This document shows positions 1 to 9,690 of a DNA stretch of 40,092 nucleotides, piece after piece (position 1 is the first letter of the stretch; the number at the start of each line of letters is the position of its first letter). The stretch is from Oscillospiraceae bacterium. Lineage in GTDB: Bacteria > Bacillota > Clostridia > Oscillospirales > CAG-272. The position numbers were made by a program, and so were the translations under genes. The notes beneath the pieces were generated by a model. The model was given only the letters and a program-made list of their open reading frames with translations, ran no database searches and was not told the DNA's origin. The stretch covers positions 1 to 40,092 of the forward strand of contig SVQM01000007.1 in the NCBI GenBank assembly GCA_015065335.1, given 5' to 3'.

Positions 1-2
1 AA

Positions 3-107
3 AACACAAGCGGTTTGGTGTGGCAGATGCTTTGTCATGTTCTCTGTTATGCCTTTTATGGGAAAAGCAGAAACATATCGCCGGTGACGGAGAATGGAAT
101 ATTTTAA
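3..107 (+). other. 3' end of an open frame cut by the window edge
   Basis: An open frame runs from the window edge to a TAA at 105-107 and ends in the residues SRNISPVTENGIF. The same SRNISPVT string ends the small ORF at 1437-1619, so this may be the tail of a related small gene. The rest of the fragment, a Cys-rich stretch, resembles nothing I recognise and has no similarity to the upstream part of the 1437 ORF. It may be an end fragment or only repeat DNA. Confidence 0.25.
62..90 (+). repeat. 29-bp direct repeat, copy 1
   Basis: These 29 bases, starting GAAAAGCAGAAACATATCGC, are identical to 1562-1590. After one or two differences both copies continue with AATGGA. Copy 2 lies in the last codons of the small ORF at 1437-1619. 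Copy 1 lies just upstream of the first dockerin gene. The pair suggests duplication of a gene end. Confidence 0.9.
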
Positions 108-127
108 AATTACACAACAAAAGGAGA
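96..127 (+). repeat. 32-bp gene-boundary repeat, copy 1 (contains the RBS)
   Basis: This stretch, starting GGAATATTTTAAAATTA and ending in the AAAGGAGA ribosome binding site, recurs at 819-850 with one mismatch. Each copy directly precedes a dockerin gene. The repeat supports a tandem duplication origin for the two neighbouring genes. Confidence 0.9.
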
Positions 128-133
128 ATTTTT

Positions 134-817
134 ATGAAGAAAATAACAGCATTATTTTTAGCAGTATTTATGGCGGTCAGCCTATCCGTGAATCTTTACG
201 CAGCTGATTTTGACGTATCAGATTATAAAAATCCGTTTACAGGTACTGCATATACCGAAGATGATTTTTACGGAAACGGAACTATTATCATTATTTTGTC
301 TCATGAGGCAAGCATTGAGTGGCGTGAGTATACCAAGGAGGACTTCCCCGAACTTGAGCTTGATTCTGTTGATACAAAAGATCCTGCATCTACGGACAAA
401 GAATTCATTCTTGGAAATCCGGAATATCGCAACTTTGTGCACATTACTTTGAAGGACAAGAGCAACAAAGCTGTAATTGAAGCAATAGAGCTTCTGTATA
501 ACAGAAATGATGATGACTATATGTCCGAAAATCCTAAAAAGGATATTCATTTAGCGCTGCCCATGTACAAAACATACTATGATAAACCTGATATAAATCC
601 GGATATCGATGACAACTTTTCATATACAATAGGTGATGTTAATAATGATGATATTTTAAACCTTACAGACGTATCGCATATGCTAAAATATATAGCAGGA
701 TGGGAAAATATTGAGATTATTTTTTTAGCTACAGATTTAAACGGAGATGATGTGATTACTCTTAGCGACGCATCTATACTTCTTAAAAAACTTGCAAAAT
801 GGGGAATATATAATTAA
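134..817 (+). CDS. Secreted subtilase-propeptide-like protein with C-terminal dockerin
   Basis: The gene encodes a 227-residue secreted protein. I start it at the ATG at 134, after AAAGGAGA, rather than at the track start at 20, because the signal peptide (residues 1-23, ending LYA) begins there. Residues 46-147 align with the N-terminal propeptide of the subtilase at 2154-4829: both have a G-[ND]-G turn, an H, a YTxxDFPE motif, and an Ile-rich strand followed by a helix. The module ends at PMYK, matching PSYK in the next protein. Residues 167-224 form a type I dockerin with two intact calcium loops (DVNNDDILNLTD and DLNGDDVITLSD), each followed by a helix. Dockerins bind cohesins on scaffoldins or the cell surface. 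There is no catalytic domain. I infer a free-standing protease inhibitor or chaperone; that role is untested. Confidence 0.8.
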   Translation: MKKITALFLAVFMAVSLSVNLYAADFDVSDYKNPFTGTAYTEDDFYGNGTIIIILSHEASIEWREYTKEDFPELELDSVDTKDPASTDKEFILGNPEYRNFVHITLKDKSNKAVIEAIELLYNRNDDDYMSENPKKDIHLALPMYKTYYDKPDINPDIDDNFSYTIGDVNNDDILNLTDVSHMLKYIAGWENIEIIFLATDLNGDDVITLSDASILLKKLAKWGIYN

Positions 818-818
818 G

Positions 819-850
819 GGAATATTTTAAAATTATACAACAAAAGGAGA
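819..850 (+). repeat. 32-bp gene-boundary repeat, copy 2 (contains the RBS)
   Basis: This matches 96-127 at 31 of 32 positions. It starts two bases after the stop codon of the preceding dockerin gene and supplies the ribosome binding site of the next one. In copy 1 the same bases contain the stop codon of the frame at 3-107, so copy 2 appears to carry a leftover of that gene end. Confidence 0.9.
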
Positions 851-857
851 GATATTT

Positions 858-1403
858 ATGAAAAAGTTAACAGCATTAACAGTTACACTCGTACTTTTAA
901 TCTTATCATTAGCACAGGTCATATATGCATCGGATGAAGGTTATATTGGGAATATAGGTGAAATCAGAGTAGGTCTTTATGAAGCTGAGCGTTTTGACTA
1001 TGATTCATTTCCCGGTGTAAAAATACAAATAATTAGATACTACAGCAGTTGCGGCTTCTATATTATGCTTGAAGAAAGGACAATTAAAGCTACAGATGAG
1101 GCGGTAGAGATCATAAAATCAATTATCGGAGATAATATCGAGTATATAATACCTTCTTATAAGACGATAGTATCCGGCGACCTCATGTGGTATAACGGAG
1201 ATGCTGATAGTGATTGGGATTGTGATCTTACCGATGTATCTCTTGTTCTGAAATATATTGCCAAATGGGATGTGCCCTTTGAAAATTCGGAATTCGAAGC
1301 CGTGGATTTATACAGAGACGGTAAGATAACACTTGTGGACGTAACTATTATGATGAAAAAGATCGCCGGATGGGACCAGAGCAAATGGCTGCCGGCACAG
1401 TAA
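858..1403 (+). CDS. Secreted short propeptide-like protein with C-terminal dockerin
   Basis: The gene encodes 181 residues with a signal peptide at 1-24 (MKKLTALTVT..., cleavage near VIYA). Residues 31-104 form a short form of the propeptide-like module of the upstream protein. SFPGVKI matches DFPELEL, and IMLEERTIKATDEAVEIIK matches ITLKDKSNKAVIEAIELLY. The module ends IEYIIPSYKT, close to the xYVEP end of subtilase I9 propeptides. Residues 113-173 are a dockerin with calcium loops DADSDWDCDLTD and DLYRDGKITLVD and helix ends IAKW and IAGW. The start is set by AAAGGAGA eight bases upstream. The gene lies 40 bp after its relative and is probably cotranscribed with it. Compared with the first protein, about 30 residues are missing from the middle of the module. 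Confidence 0.8.
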   Translation: MKKLTALTVTLVLLILSLAQVIYASDEGYIGNIGEIRVGLYEAERFDYDSFPGVKIQIIRYYSSCGFYIMLEERTIKATDEAVEIIKSIIGDNIEYIIPSYKTIVSGDLMWYNGDADSDWDCDLTDVSLVLKYIAKWDVPFENSEFEAVDLYRDGKITLVDVTIMMKKIAGWDQSKWLPAQ

Positions 1404-1436
1404 TTTCTAAAAAAAGGAGATATAAGGAGATATAAA

Positions 1437-1619
1437 ATGAAAAGGATTGCTTCGGGAGGATTGGATAATGACACTGATTCGTTAAGTACTAATGAGCATA
1501 GTTCAAATGAAAGTATTCATAAATACATAAAATTTTCTGAAGAAATTTTAGAAGAACATGTGAAAAGCAGAAACATATCGCCGGTGACGGCAAATGGAGA
1601 TGCGGATGAGTTTTTTTAA
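1437..1619 (+). CDS. Small hypothetical protein, SRNISPVT tail
   Basis: This 60-residue ORF has a strong and unusual leader: the ten bases AAGGAGATAT occur twice in a row (1415-1434), giving two Shine-Dalgarno sequences, and the ATG is seven bases after the second. It lies 33 bp after the second dockerin gene, in the same direction. The protein is hydrophilic and acidic, with no signal peptide or membrane segment, and ends SRNISPVTANGDADEFF. I do not recognise the family. The tail is shared with the truncated frame at the window start. It could be a regulator or a fragment; no function is assigned. Confidence 0.5.
   Translation: MKRIASGGLDNDTDSLSTNEHSSNESIHKYIKFSEEILEEHVKSRNISPVTANGDADEFF
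1562..1590 (+). repeat. 29-bp direct repeat, copy 2
   Basis: Identical to 62-90. It encodes KSRNISPVT near the end of the small ORF at 1437-1619. Confidence 0.9.
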
Positions 1620-1641
1620 AAAAGAGGAAACACAAAGAAAT

Positions 1642-1668
1642 ATGAGCTTAGCATAACACCAAGCTCAT
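1642..1668 (+). terminator. Weak hairpin after the small ORF
   Basis: ATGAGCTT pairs with AAGCTCAT across a 11-base loop. An A+T-rich stretch with short T runs follows, but there is no clean U tract. It could end transcription of the plus-strand dockerin genes. The region up to 1732 holds nothing else recognisable. Confidence 0.35.
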
Positions 1669-1732
1669 TTGTAAAATTTCAATTTTAATTTTATTCGGGT
1701 TTTACAGGATGTGATAATAACTTTGTTTATCA

Positions 1733-2023
1733 TTAAATGCTATGTCCTGCAATACGTTTCAAGATAAGCGAAGCATCTGACAAATTCAATACATTGTTAT
1801 TATCCATATCATATGAATGGAAATATTCATAAATGTCAACATCCCACTTGGCGACGTGTTTAAGAAGGAGCGATACATCAGAAAGATTATACTCACGGTA
1901 CGTGTCGCCTATAAAAGGTACTTCAACCCACCCATCAGGTATGTCATTGGCAAATGACACCGATGCAAAAACCGAGATAATGATACAAATAGCAATCAAA
2001 AACATCGAAAACTTTTTTAACAA
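1733..2023 (-). CDS. Dockerin-only secreted protein
   Basis: I start this gene at a TTG codon at 2023 rather than at the track ATG at 2053. TTG is followed directly by a typical signal peptide (LKKFSMFLIAICIIISVF) and lies seven bases after a perfect AGGAGG, which the track start would place inside the coding region. The product is 96 residues. After the signal peptide (cleavage near SFA) almost the whole mature protein is a dockerin. The second calcium loop, DMDNNNVLNLSD, is normal. The first, DTYREYNLSD, is two residues short and lacks the usual Asn/Asp ligands. The protein has no catalytic or inhibitor module. It could be a minimal cohesin-binding peptide or a decayed relative of the dockerin genes to its left. 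Confidence 0.7.
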   Translation of the reverse strand: MLKKFSMFLIAICIIISVFASVSFANDIPDGWVEVPFIGDTYREYNLSDVSLLLKHVAKWDVDIYEYFHSYDMDNNNVLNLSDASLILKRIAGHSI

Positions 2024-2056
2024 AACAATCCCTCCTAAACGATATATTCTCATCTA

Positions 2057-2075
2057 TAGTATATGAAATATACTA
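2057..2075. promoter_or_regulatory. Palindrome in the leader of the dockerin-only gene
   Basis: TAGTATAT-GAA-ATATACTA is a perfect 8-bp inverted repeat between the -10 box and the ribosome binding site of the minus-strand gene. Its position fits an operator or a small leader hairpin. No regulator gene adjoins it. Confidence 0.35.
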
Positions 2076-2089
2076 CACCATGGGAATAT

Positions 2090-2118
2090 ATTATACCACT
2101 TTTTTGAGCTTTTGTAAA
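2090..2118 (-). promoter_or_regulatory. Promoter of the dockerin-only gene
   Basis: On the minus strand TTTACA (2118-2113) is followed after exactly 17 bases by a perfect TATAAT (2095-2090). This is a good housekeeping sigma promoter about 65 bp upstream of the TTG start. Confidence 0.65.
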
Positions 2119-2153
2119 TACATTTTTGAAAATTTAAATATTTGAGGTGCAAA

Positions 2154-4829
2154 ATGAAAAAAATTATTAGTTCTATTATGTTGATATCAATCATTTTTTC
2201 TATATGTATCCCTGTTTTTTCCGATAACATAGATGACAATAACAACATAAATTACAGCCAAGCAAAAGATTCATTAAACTTTTGCGACGCTATACTTGAC
2301 AATGAATTTTCGGGTGATGGTGTTATATATGTGACTATGCATCACGATGTAAGTGATGTAGGGAAAATTTATACTCAATCTGATTTTCCGGAAATAGAAA
2401 TTGAAAATATTTTTGACATAACCTCAGCTAACATAAATAGTAAAAAAGAAGATTACGGACCTGATTTTAAGAACATATTAAAAATTATTCTTGTACATAA
2501 AGATAGAGATGGTGTTATTTCATCCATCGAAAAGCTACAGTTTAGAGCTAATGTCGATATATATTGGGTAGAACCCTCTTAAAAACTAACGTGTACAGAA
2601 GAGGTTATTATAGACAATTCGGAGCCTGTTTTTAATGACACATATTATCCATCTCAAAAATGGGTATATGATATTATTGGATTAACTGATGTATGGAGTG
2701 AATTCGATATTGATTGCAATTCTTTGAAAGTAGCAATAGTTGATAGGCATGGTGTTAAACAACATGAGGATATAGAATTGGAATCAGAAATAAATCTATA
2801 TGGTTCTGATTTTAATTATCAAACAGCCGGAAATCATGGTACTTCGTGTGCCGGCATTGTAGGTGCTACACAGAATAATGGGAAATGGGTTGCCGGTATT
2901 TGCAAAAATATTAGTATAATATCCATTATTCCTCCGAAACTATCATACAATGTTAATGATCCATCTGATTCTAATATTGTTTCTTTTTTTACAGATATAG
3001 TAAAGTGCCTTAATGATCATAATATTTCTGTCGCAAACATAAGTTTTTGCATTGAGGAACAGTATGTCTATGCCAATAAAACTTCTTGTGAGAATATAAT
3101 AAATAATTATCGGGGACTTTTAATATGTTCAGCAGGAAATAAAAATTTTGATGTTGATGATGAACCTCTCTTTCTATCAAGCTTTAATTGTAACAATATT
3201 ATTTCCGTTGGAGCTACAAATTCAAGTGATGAACTTTGGTATAAAAATAAACAATCAGGAACAAATTACGGAATCAAAAGTGTTGATTTGTTTGCTCCGG
3301 GACATGGGCTTAGTGTAATAATCGGTAGTGGTAGTTCATCTGATATAGAACTTGATGCTTATGGAACGTCTTATGCCGCTCCAATAGTCTCCGGCGTAGC
3401 TGCGCTGATAATGTCCGAAAATCCAAGTCTGGATCCCCTACAGGTCAAAGCTATCATTATGAATACGGTAGACAGAAGTGATGCTTTCATCGGTAAATGC
3501 GTCAGCGGCGGTAGAATCAACGCATACAGAGCTGTATATGTAGCACATGATCTGAAAGATAATGCTCCCGATACCGAAAGTCGTTACAACTCGAATTTCC
3601 TGTTCCATGCAAGCACAAATACTATTGTTAAATACGTAGGTATACACGGTACCCCTGATATGCCTTCAGAAATTAACGAAGTTCCTGTAACGAAAATAGA
3701 AGAACGTGCTTTTTATAAAAACACGTTCATCAGACAGATTGATATACCTTCAAATATTACGCGAATCGGTGAGGAGGCTTTCAGGCAATGCACGGCGTTG
3801 GAAACAGTTACCGTTGGCTCATCCATTATACAAGATAGAGCTTTTCTTGGATGTAATTCACTTGAAAACGTAACTCTCTCGAATAATCTTGTAGGTATAG
3901 GTGAAATGGCATTCTGGGATTGTAACTATGAATATATATCAGTCCCGAATACTCTGGTCGCCATCGGAGACGATGCATTTGCTCTGAGTTCGCATCTTAT
4001 TGTACCGGAAGGCTCGGATGTTCAAAATTACTTTGCATCAAAGGGTTACTCGATGCTTCTTATCACGGGCGGAAGTGTTTCCGGTTATCATAATGGCACT
4101 TTTGTTTATGTGGATCCCGATAATCCGGGAGGCCTTAAGAATATCAACATACCGGAATCCTATTTGGGTACTCCAATAACCTATATTGGCAGTCATGCTT
4201 TTGAAGATGCGGATAATATAGAGATGATCAATATACCCACCACCGTTACGTCCATCGGTTACAGAGCTTTCAGAGGCTGTGATAACCTTAAAACCGTGGT
4301 CATTCCTCCGTCGGTCACAAGTATTTCAAACAGCATGAACAGTACCATCGTTGAGGATTCACCCAATGCGACGATATACTGCACAAGGGCTTCGTCTGCT
4401 TATGGGCATGTGTTGCAGAATAATCTTTCATGCATTCATATGGAGACAAGAACAAATGACGCCGGGGATGAGTATGCGGTTGTGTGCGGACTGTTGGAAA
4501 AAGAGGGGAACGGAACAGAATATATTATTCCCGAGACTTTTGCAGGACTTACCGTAACCATGATCGATCCCGCTGCATTTTCATGTTCGATGGAAACTCC
4601 TTTTAACATGACAAAGATGTTTATTCCCGAAACTGTAGAAACGATCGGAGGCAATGCTTTTTCTGATTGTACTAATCTTACGGATGTTTACATATATTCA
4701 GATACAGCAACGGTAGGATTATACTGTTTTGCCGGTGTAGATACTTCGCATTTTAAAATACATTGCAAGTCCGGTTCTCCGGCATTTGTTTATGCGGCAA
4801 TTAACGGCTATACCTTTGTACTTATGTGA
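2154..4829 (+). pseudogene. S8 subtilase with propeptide and BspA-type LRRs, interrupted by an in-frame TAA
   Basis: Two track ORFs (2142-2582 and 2724-4829) lie in the same frame and are separated only by one TAA at 2580-2582. The bases after it read on as typical subtilase sequence (NDTYYPSQKW, then VAIVDRHG). Translation starts at the ATG at 2154 after GAGGTG. In full-length numbering: signal peptide 1-25, I9-like propeptide to about 142 (ending YWVEPS), catalytic Asp197 (VAIVD), His228 (HGTSCAG), oxyanion Asn329 (SAGN) and Ser406 (GTSYAAP), then LRR_5 repeats to the end (PSNITRIGEEAFRQCTAL type). All catalytic residues are intact. Both dockerin relatives upstream have Tyr at the position of the stop codon (PSYK, PMYK), so a Tyr to TAA mutation is the simplest reading. 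Restart near 2724, readthrough or an assembly error are alternatives. No dockerin or membrane anchor is present. Confidence 0.85.
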
Positions 4830-4854
4830 GTATAATTACAACAATACCATAAAT

Positions 4855-4885
4855 GGGGCTGACTTCATCTGTCAGCCCTGTTTTT
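4855..4885 (+). terminator. Intrinsic terminator after the subtilase gene
   Basis: GGGCTGAC pairs perfectly with GTCAGCCC across a 7-base loop, followed by TGTTTTT. It begins 25 bp after the subtilase stop codon. Confidence 0.85.
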
Positions 4886-4926
4886 CATATTTACGGCTCT
4901 AAGTGAAAAAATCCACTCTGTCGCTA

Positions 4927-4955
4927 TTGTAATTTTTGAATATATATGGTAAAAT
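4927..4955 (+). promoter_or_regulatory. Promoter of the aminotransferase gene
   Basis: TTGTAA (4927-4932) and TAAAAT (4950-4955) are separated by 17 bases. They sit about 40 bp upstream of the GGAG ribosome binding site. Confidence 0.5.
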
Positions 4956-4992
4956 AATAGAATAATAATGATAATTACATCGGAGATAAACC

Positions 4993-6180
4993 ATGGAATA
5001 CATTTTTTCTGATAAACTGAACTCGCTGAAGCCTTCCGCTATCCGTGAGATACTCAAAAACAGCGGAAACTCTATCCCCTTTTCTGCGGGAAATCCCTCT
5101 CCTCTGTCCTTCCCCGTTGACGCTATCCGTGAGCTTTCCGCAGATATTTTTCAGAACAACTCTACTGCGGCACTCCAGTACAGCATCACCGAGGGCTACG
5201 CTCCCCTGATCGAAAGTGTTGCCGCAAGACTGAAGTCTCGTTTCAATATTGACACAGACCACAATCCCGTTATCATCACATCGGGCGGTCAGCAGGGTAT
5301 CGAGCTTGCCTGTAAGGCATTCTGCAACGAGGGTGACACCGTTATCTGCGAGAATCCCAGCTTTATCGGAGCACTTAATGCTTTCCGTTCTCTCGGTACA
5401 AATCTCGTGGGAATCGACATTGAGGGCGACGGCATCTCTCCCGAGAAGCTCGATCTGGCACTCACCGAGAATCCCCGTGCAAAGCTCATCTATCTGATCC
5501 CCACATTCCAGAACCCCCGCGGTACTACCACATCTCTTGAAAAGCGCAAGGCTATTTACGAGGTGGCTCTCCGTCACAAGGTGATGATCCTTGAGGATAA
5601 CCCCTACGGTGAGCTTCGCTTCAGCGGTGAGGAGATCCCCACTCTCAAGTCCATGGACACCGAGGGCATCGTGATCTACTGTTCATCCTTCTCAAAGATC
5701 CTCTCCGCAGGTATGCGTGTAGGATTTGTATCTGCTCCCGAGGCAGTTATTCAGAAGATGGTCGTTGCAAAGCAGTGTGAGGACGTTCACACCAATATCT
5801 TCTTCCAGATGCTCTGCCACCGCTTTATGACCGAGTACGATTTCGACGGTCACATCAAGGGCATCTGCGATCTCTACGGCAGAAAATGCGCTCTCATGAT
5901 GAGCGAGCTTGATAAGAATATGCCGAAGGAGATCACTCATACCGTTCCCGACGGCGGTCTGTTCGTATGGCTTACAATGCCTGCAGGCTCCGATATGCTC
6001 GGATACATCAAGGCGTGCACCGCCGCAGGAGTATCTGCAGTTCCCGGAATCGCATTCAACGCTGACACCGAAGCATCATCCGATTCATTCCGCATTACAT
6101 ACGCCACTCCCTCCGACGAGGATATTGTCAAAGGTATCGGAATCATGGCGGATGTAGCGAAGAACTGGATTAAATCCTAA
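4993..6180 (+). CDS. PLP-dependent fold-type I aminotransferase
   Basis: The 395-residue protein belongs to the class I/II aminotransferases of the 2-aminoadipate/MocR-like branch and lacks the N-terminal wHTH of MocR regulators. It moves an amino group between an amino acid and a 2-oxo acid with pyridoxal phosphate in the cytoplasm. Visible features are the phosphate-binding TSGGQQG (about 96-102), the Asn of FQNP (174), Asp202 in EDNPYGELRF and the PLP-binding Lys235 in SSFSKILSAG. A C-terminal Arg in SFRITYA fits carboxylate binding. The start follows GGAG by seven bases. Length is normal for the family. The substrate cannot be read from the sequence; aromatic amino acids or 2-aminoadipate are common in this branch. 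Neighbours give no pathway hint. Confidence 0.88.
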   Translation: MEYIFSDKLNSLKPSAIREILKNSGNSIPFSAGNPSPLSFPVDAIRELSADIFQNNSTAALQYSITEGYAPLIESVAARLKSRFNIDTDHNPVIITSGGQQGIELACKAFCNEGDTVICENPSFIGALNAFRSLGTNLVGIDIEGDGISPEKLDLALTENPRAKLIYLIPTFQNPRGTTTSLEKRKAIYEVALRHKVMILEDNPYGELRFSGEEIPTLKSMDTEGIVIYCSSFSKILSAGMRVGFVSAPEAVIQKMVVAKQCEDVHTNIFFQMLCHRFMTEYDFDGHIKGICDLYGRKCALMMSELDKNMPKEITHTVPDGGLFVWLTMPAGSDMLGYIKACTAAGVSAVPGIAFNADTEASSDSFRITYATPSDEDIVKGIGIMADVAKNWIKS

Positions 6181-6230
6181 GGCTTTTATCCAAGATCCAT
6201 TATATTGTTTGATAAACGGAGGTGTTTTAT

Positions 6231-8055
<1,825 letters not shown>

Positions 8056-8075
8056 GAAATTAGAAAAAGCTCTTT

Positions 8076-8124
8076 GCTTCCCTCTCAGAGGGAGGTGTCT
8101 CGATCACCTGATCGTGACGGAAGA
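8076..8124 (+). repeat. Dispersed intergenic repeat, CTTCCC...GTGACGGA type, copy 1
   Basis: CTTCCCTCTCAGAGGGAGG followed by a second small hairpin (CGATCACCTGATCG) and TGACGGAAGAAG. The same arrangement, with a different inner hairpin, is found at 40019-40067. Such double-hairpin repeats are common between genes in gut Clostridia. It lies between obgE and asnS, where it may act as a weak terminator. Confidence 0.65.
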
Positions 8125-8180
8125 AGTTTTAATTAACATAAAATAAGTTATCTATCATAGAAAGGTTATAGGCAAGTATC

Positions 8181-9572
8181 ATGGAACTTACTGAAATTCG
8201 CTCCCTCTACCGCAATGCGGCTGATTTTGAGGGCAAAAAAGTCACTGTCGGCGGATGGGTGAGAAGCATTCGTGCATCCAAGACTTTTGGCTTCATCGTT
8301 ATGGCTGACGGTACGTTTTTCGAAACTCTGCAGATCGTTTACAGCGAAAATCTCCCCAATTTTGCGGAGATCGGCAAGCTGAACGTTGGTACTGCGCTCA
8401 TCGTCAGCGGTACTATCGTGGCAACTCCCGAGGCAAAGCAGCCCTTCGAGCTTCACGCAGACGAGGTAGTTGTTGAGGGCCCCTCTACTCCCGATTATCC
8501 TCTCCAGAAGAAGCGTCACACCACCGAGTACCTGCGTACCATCTCCCACCTCCGTCCCAGAACCAATCTGTTCCAGGCGGTATTCCGCATTCGCTCTCTT
8601 GCGGCATTTGCTATCCACAAGTTCTTCAATGAGAGAAACTTCGTATATACTCACACTCCTCTCATCACCGGTAGTGACTGTGAAGGTGCAGGTGAGATGT
8701 TCCGTGTTACTACCATGGATCCGGCAAACATCCCCATGACCGAGGACGGACAGGTTGACTACAGTCAGGATTTCTTCGGACGCAGCACTAACCTTACCGT
8801 CAGCGGACAGCTCAACGGTGAGACCTTTGCTATGGCGTTCCGCAACATATACACCTTCGGTCCCACATTCCGTGCCGAGAACTCCAACACCACCAGACAC
8901 GCCGCTGAGTTCTGGATGATCGAGCCCGAGATGGCTTTTGCCGATCTGAATGACGATATGGCGTTGGCTGAGGACATGATAAAGTACATCATAAACTACG
9001 TTCTTGAAAATGCTCCCGAGGAAATGAAGTTCCTGAATCAGTTCGTTGACAACGGACTCCTTGAGAGACTTGAGCATGTGGCAAATTCCGAGTTCGGTCA
9101 TGTGACCTACACCGAGGCTGTTGAGATCCTTGAGCGTAACAACGACAACTTCGCATACAAGGTATACTGGGGCTGTGATCTTCAGACCGAGCACGAGAGA
9201 TACCTCACCGAGCAGGTATTCAAGCGTCCCGTATTCGTTACCGATTATCCCAAGGAGATCAAGGCGTTCTACATGAAGCTGAACGAAGACGGAAAGACCG
9301 TTGCCGCTATGGACTGTCTCGTCCCCGGAATCGGTGAGATCATCGGCGGGTCTCAGCGTGAAGATGATCTCGCAAAGCTTGAGGCTCGTATCGACGAGCT
9401 TGGTCTCGACCGTGAGAGCTACGGCTTCTACCTTGACCTCCGTAAGTACGGCTCCGCCCGTCACGCAGGCTTCGGTCTCGGCTTCGAGCGCTGCATCATG
9501 TACCTCACAGGCGTCCAGAATATCCGTGACGTCCTCCCCTTCCCCAGAACAGTAGGTACTTGCGAGCTTTAA
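8181..9572 (+). CDS. asnS: Asparaginyl-tRNA synthetase
   Basis: The 463-residue class IIb synthetase charges tRNA-Asn with asparagine. The N-terminal OB-fold anticodon-binding domain (residues 17-105, [11 protein letters not shown]) leads into the class II core. Motif 2 is [20 protein letters not shown], and motif 3 is [15 protein letters not shown] followed by [10 protein letters not shown], the usual AsnRS ending. ENSNTTRH rather than the AspRS version supports Asn specificity. Length is normal. The ribosome binding site is weak (AGG eight bases upstream). There is no T-box-like leader in the 125 bp upstream; that space holds only a dispersed repeat. The long antisense ORF at 8166-9464 is a shadow of this gene. 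Confidence 0.96.
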   Translation: MELTEIRSLYRNAADFEGKKVTVGGWVRSIRASKTFGFIVMADGTFFETLQIVYSENLPNFAEIGKLNVGTALIVSGTIVATPEAKQPFELHADEVVVEGPSTPDYPLQKKRHTTEYLRTISHLRPRTNLFQAVFRIRSLAAFAIHKFFNERNFVYTHTPLITGSDCEGAGEMFRVTTMDPANIPMTEDGQVDYSQDFFGRSTNLTVSGQLNGETFAMAFRNIYTFGPTFRAENSNTTRHAAEFWMIEPEMAFADLNDDMALAEDMIKYIINYVLENAPEEMKFLNQFVDNGLLERLEHVANSEFGHVTYTEAVEILERNNDNFAYKVYWGCDLQTEHERYLTEQVFKRPVFVTDYPKEIKAFYMKLNEDGKTVAAMDCLVPGIGEIIGGSQREDDLAKLEARIDELGLDRESYGFYLDLRKYGSARHAGFGLGFERCIMYLTGVQNIRDVLPFPRTVGTCEL

Positions 9573-9660
9573 TTATATTATTTATTTTTGCGGGGAACCC
9601 TTTTTCGAGAAAAAGGGGTTCCCCGCACCCCTCCCAAAAAGCTTTATATAAAAATTTATA

Positions 9661-9690
9661 GGTGCTTATGTTTTTCATAAGCACCGTTTT
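9661..9690 (+). terminator. Terminator-like hairpin after asnS (first of three copies)
   Basis: GGTGCTTATG pairs perfectly with CATAAGCACC across TTTTT, followed by GTTTT. Identical hairpins lie at 9816-9840 and 9974-9998 in the next repeat units. This is the first plausible stop signal after asnS apart from the hairpin at 9590-9626. Confidence 0.5.

Noticed and set aside
2580-2582. The subtilase stop codon as programmed selenocysteine or pyrrolysine insertion
   Set aside because: The codon is TAA, not TGA or TAG, and no recoding hairpin is obvious downstream. A nonsense mutation at a Tyr codon explains it better.
4975-5577. 200-residue minus-strand ORF opposite the aminotransferase
   Set aside because: It mirrors the aminotransferase coding frame, has no ribosome binding site, and the aminotransferase motifs are unambiguous.
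8056-8180. T-box riboswitch before asnS
   Set aside because: No T-box sequence or specifier-type hairpin is visible; the gap holds a dispersed repeat only.
8166-9464. 432-residue antisense ORF opposite asnS
   Set aside because: It is a shadow of asnS. Its protein has no recognisable domain, and the plus strand encodes a complete AsnRS.
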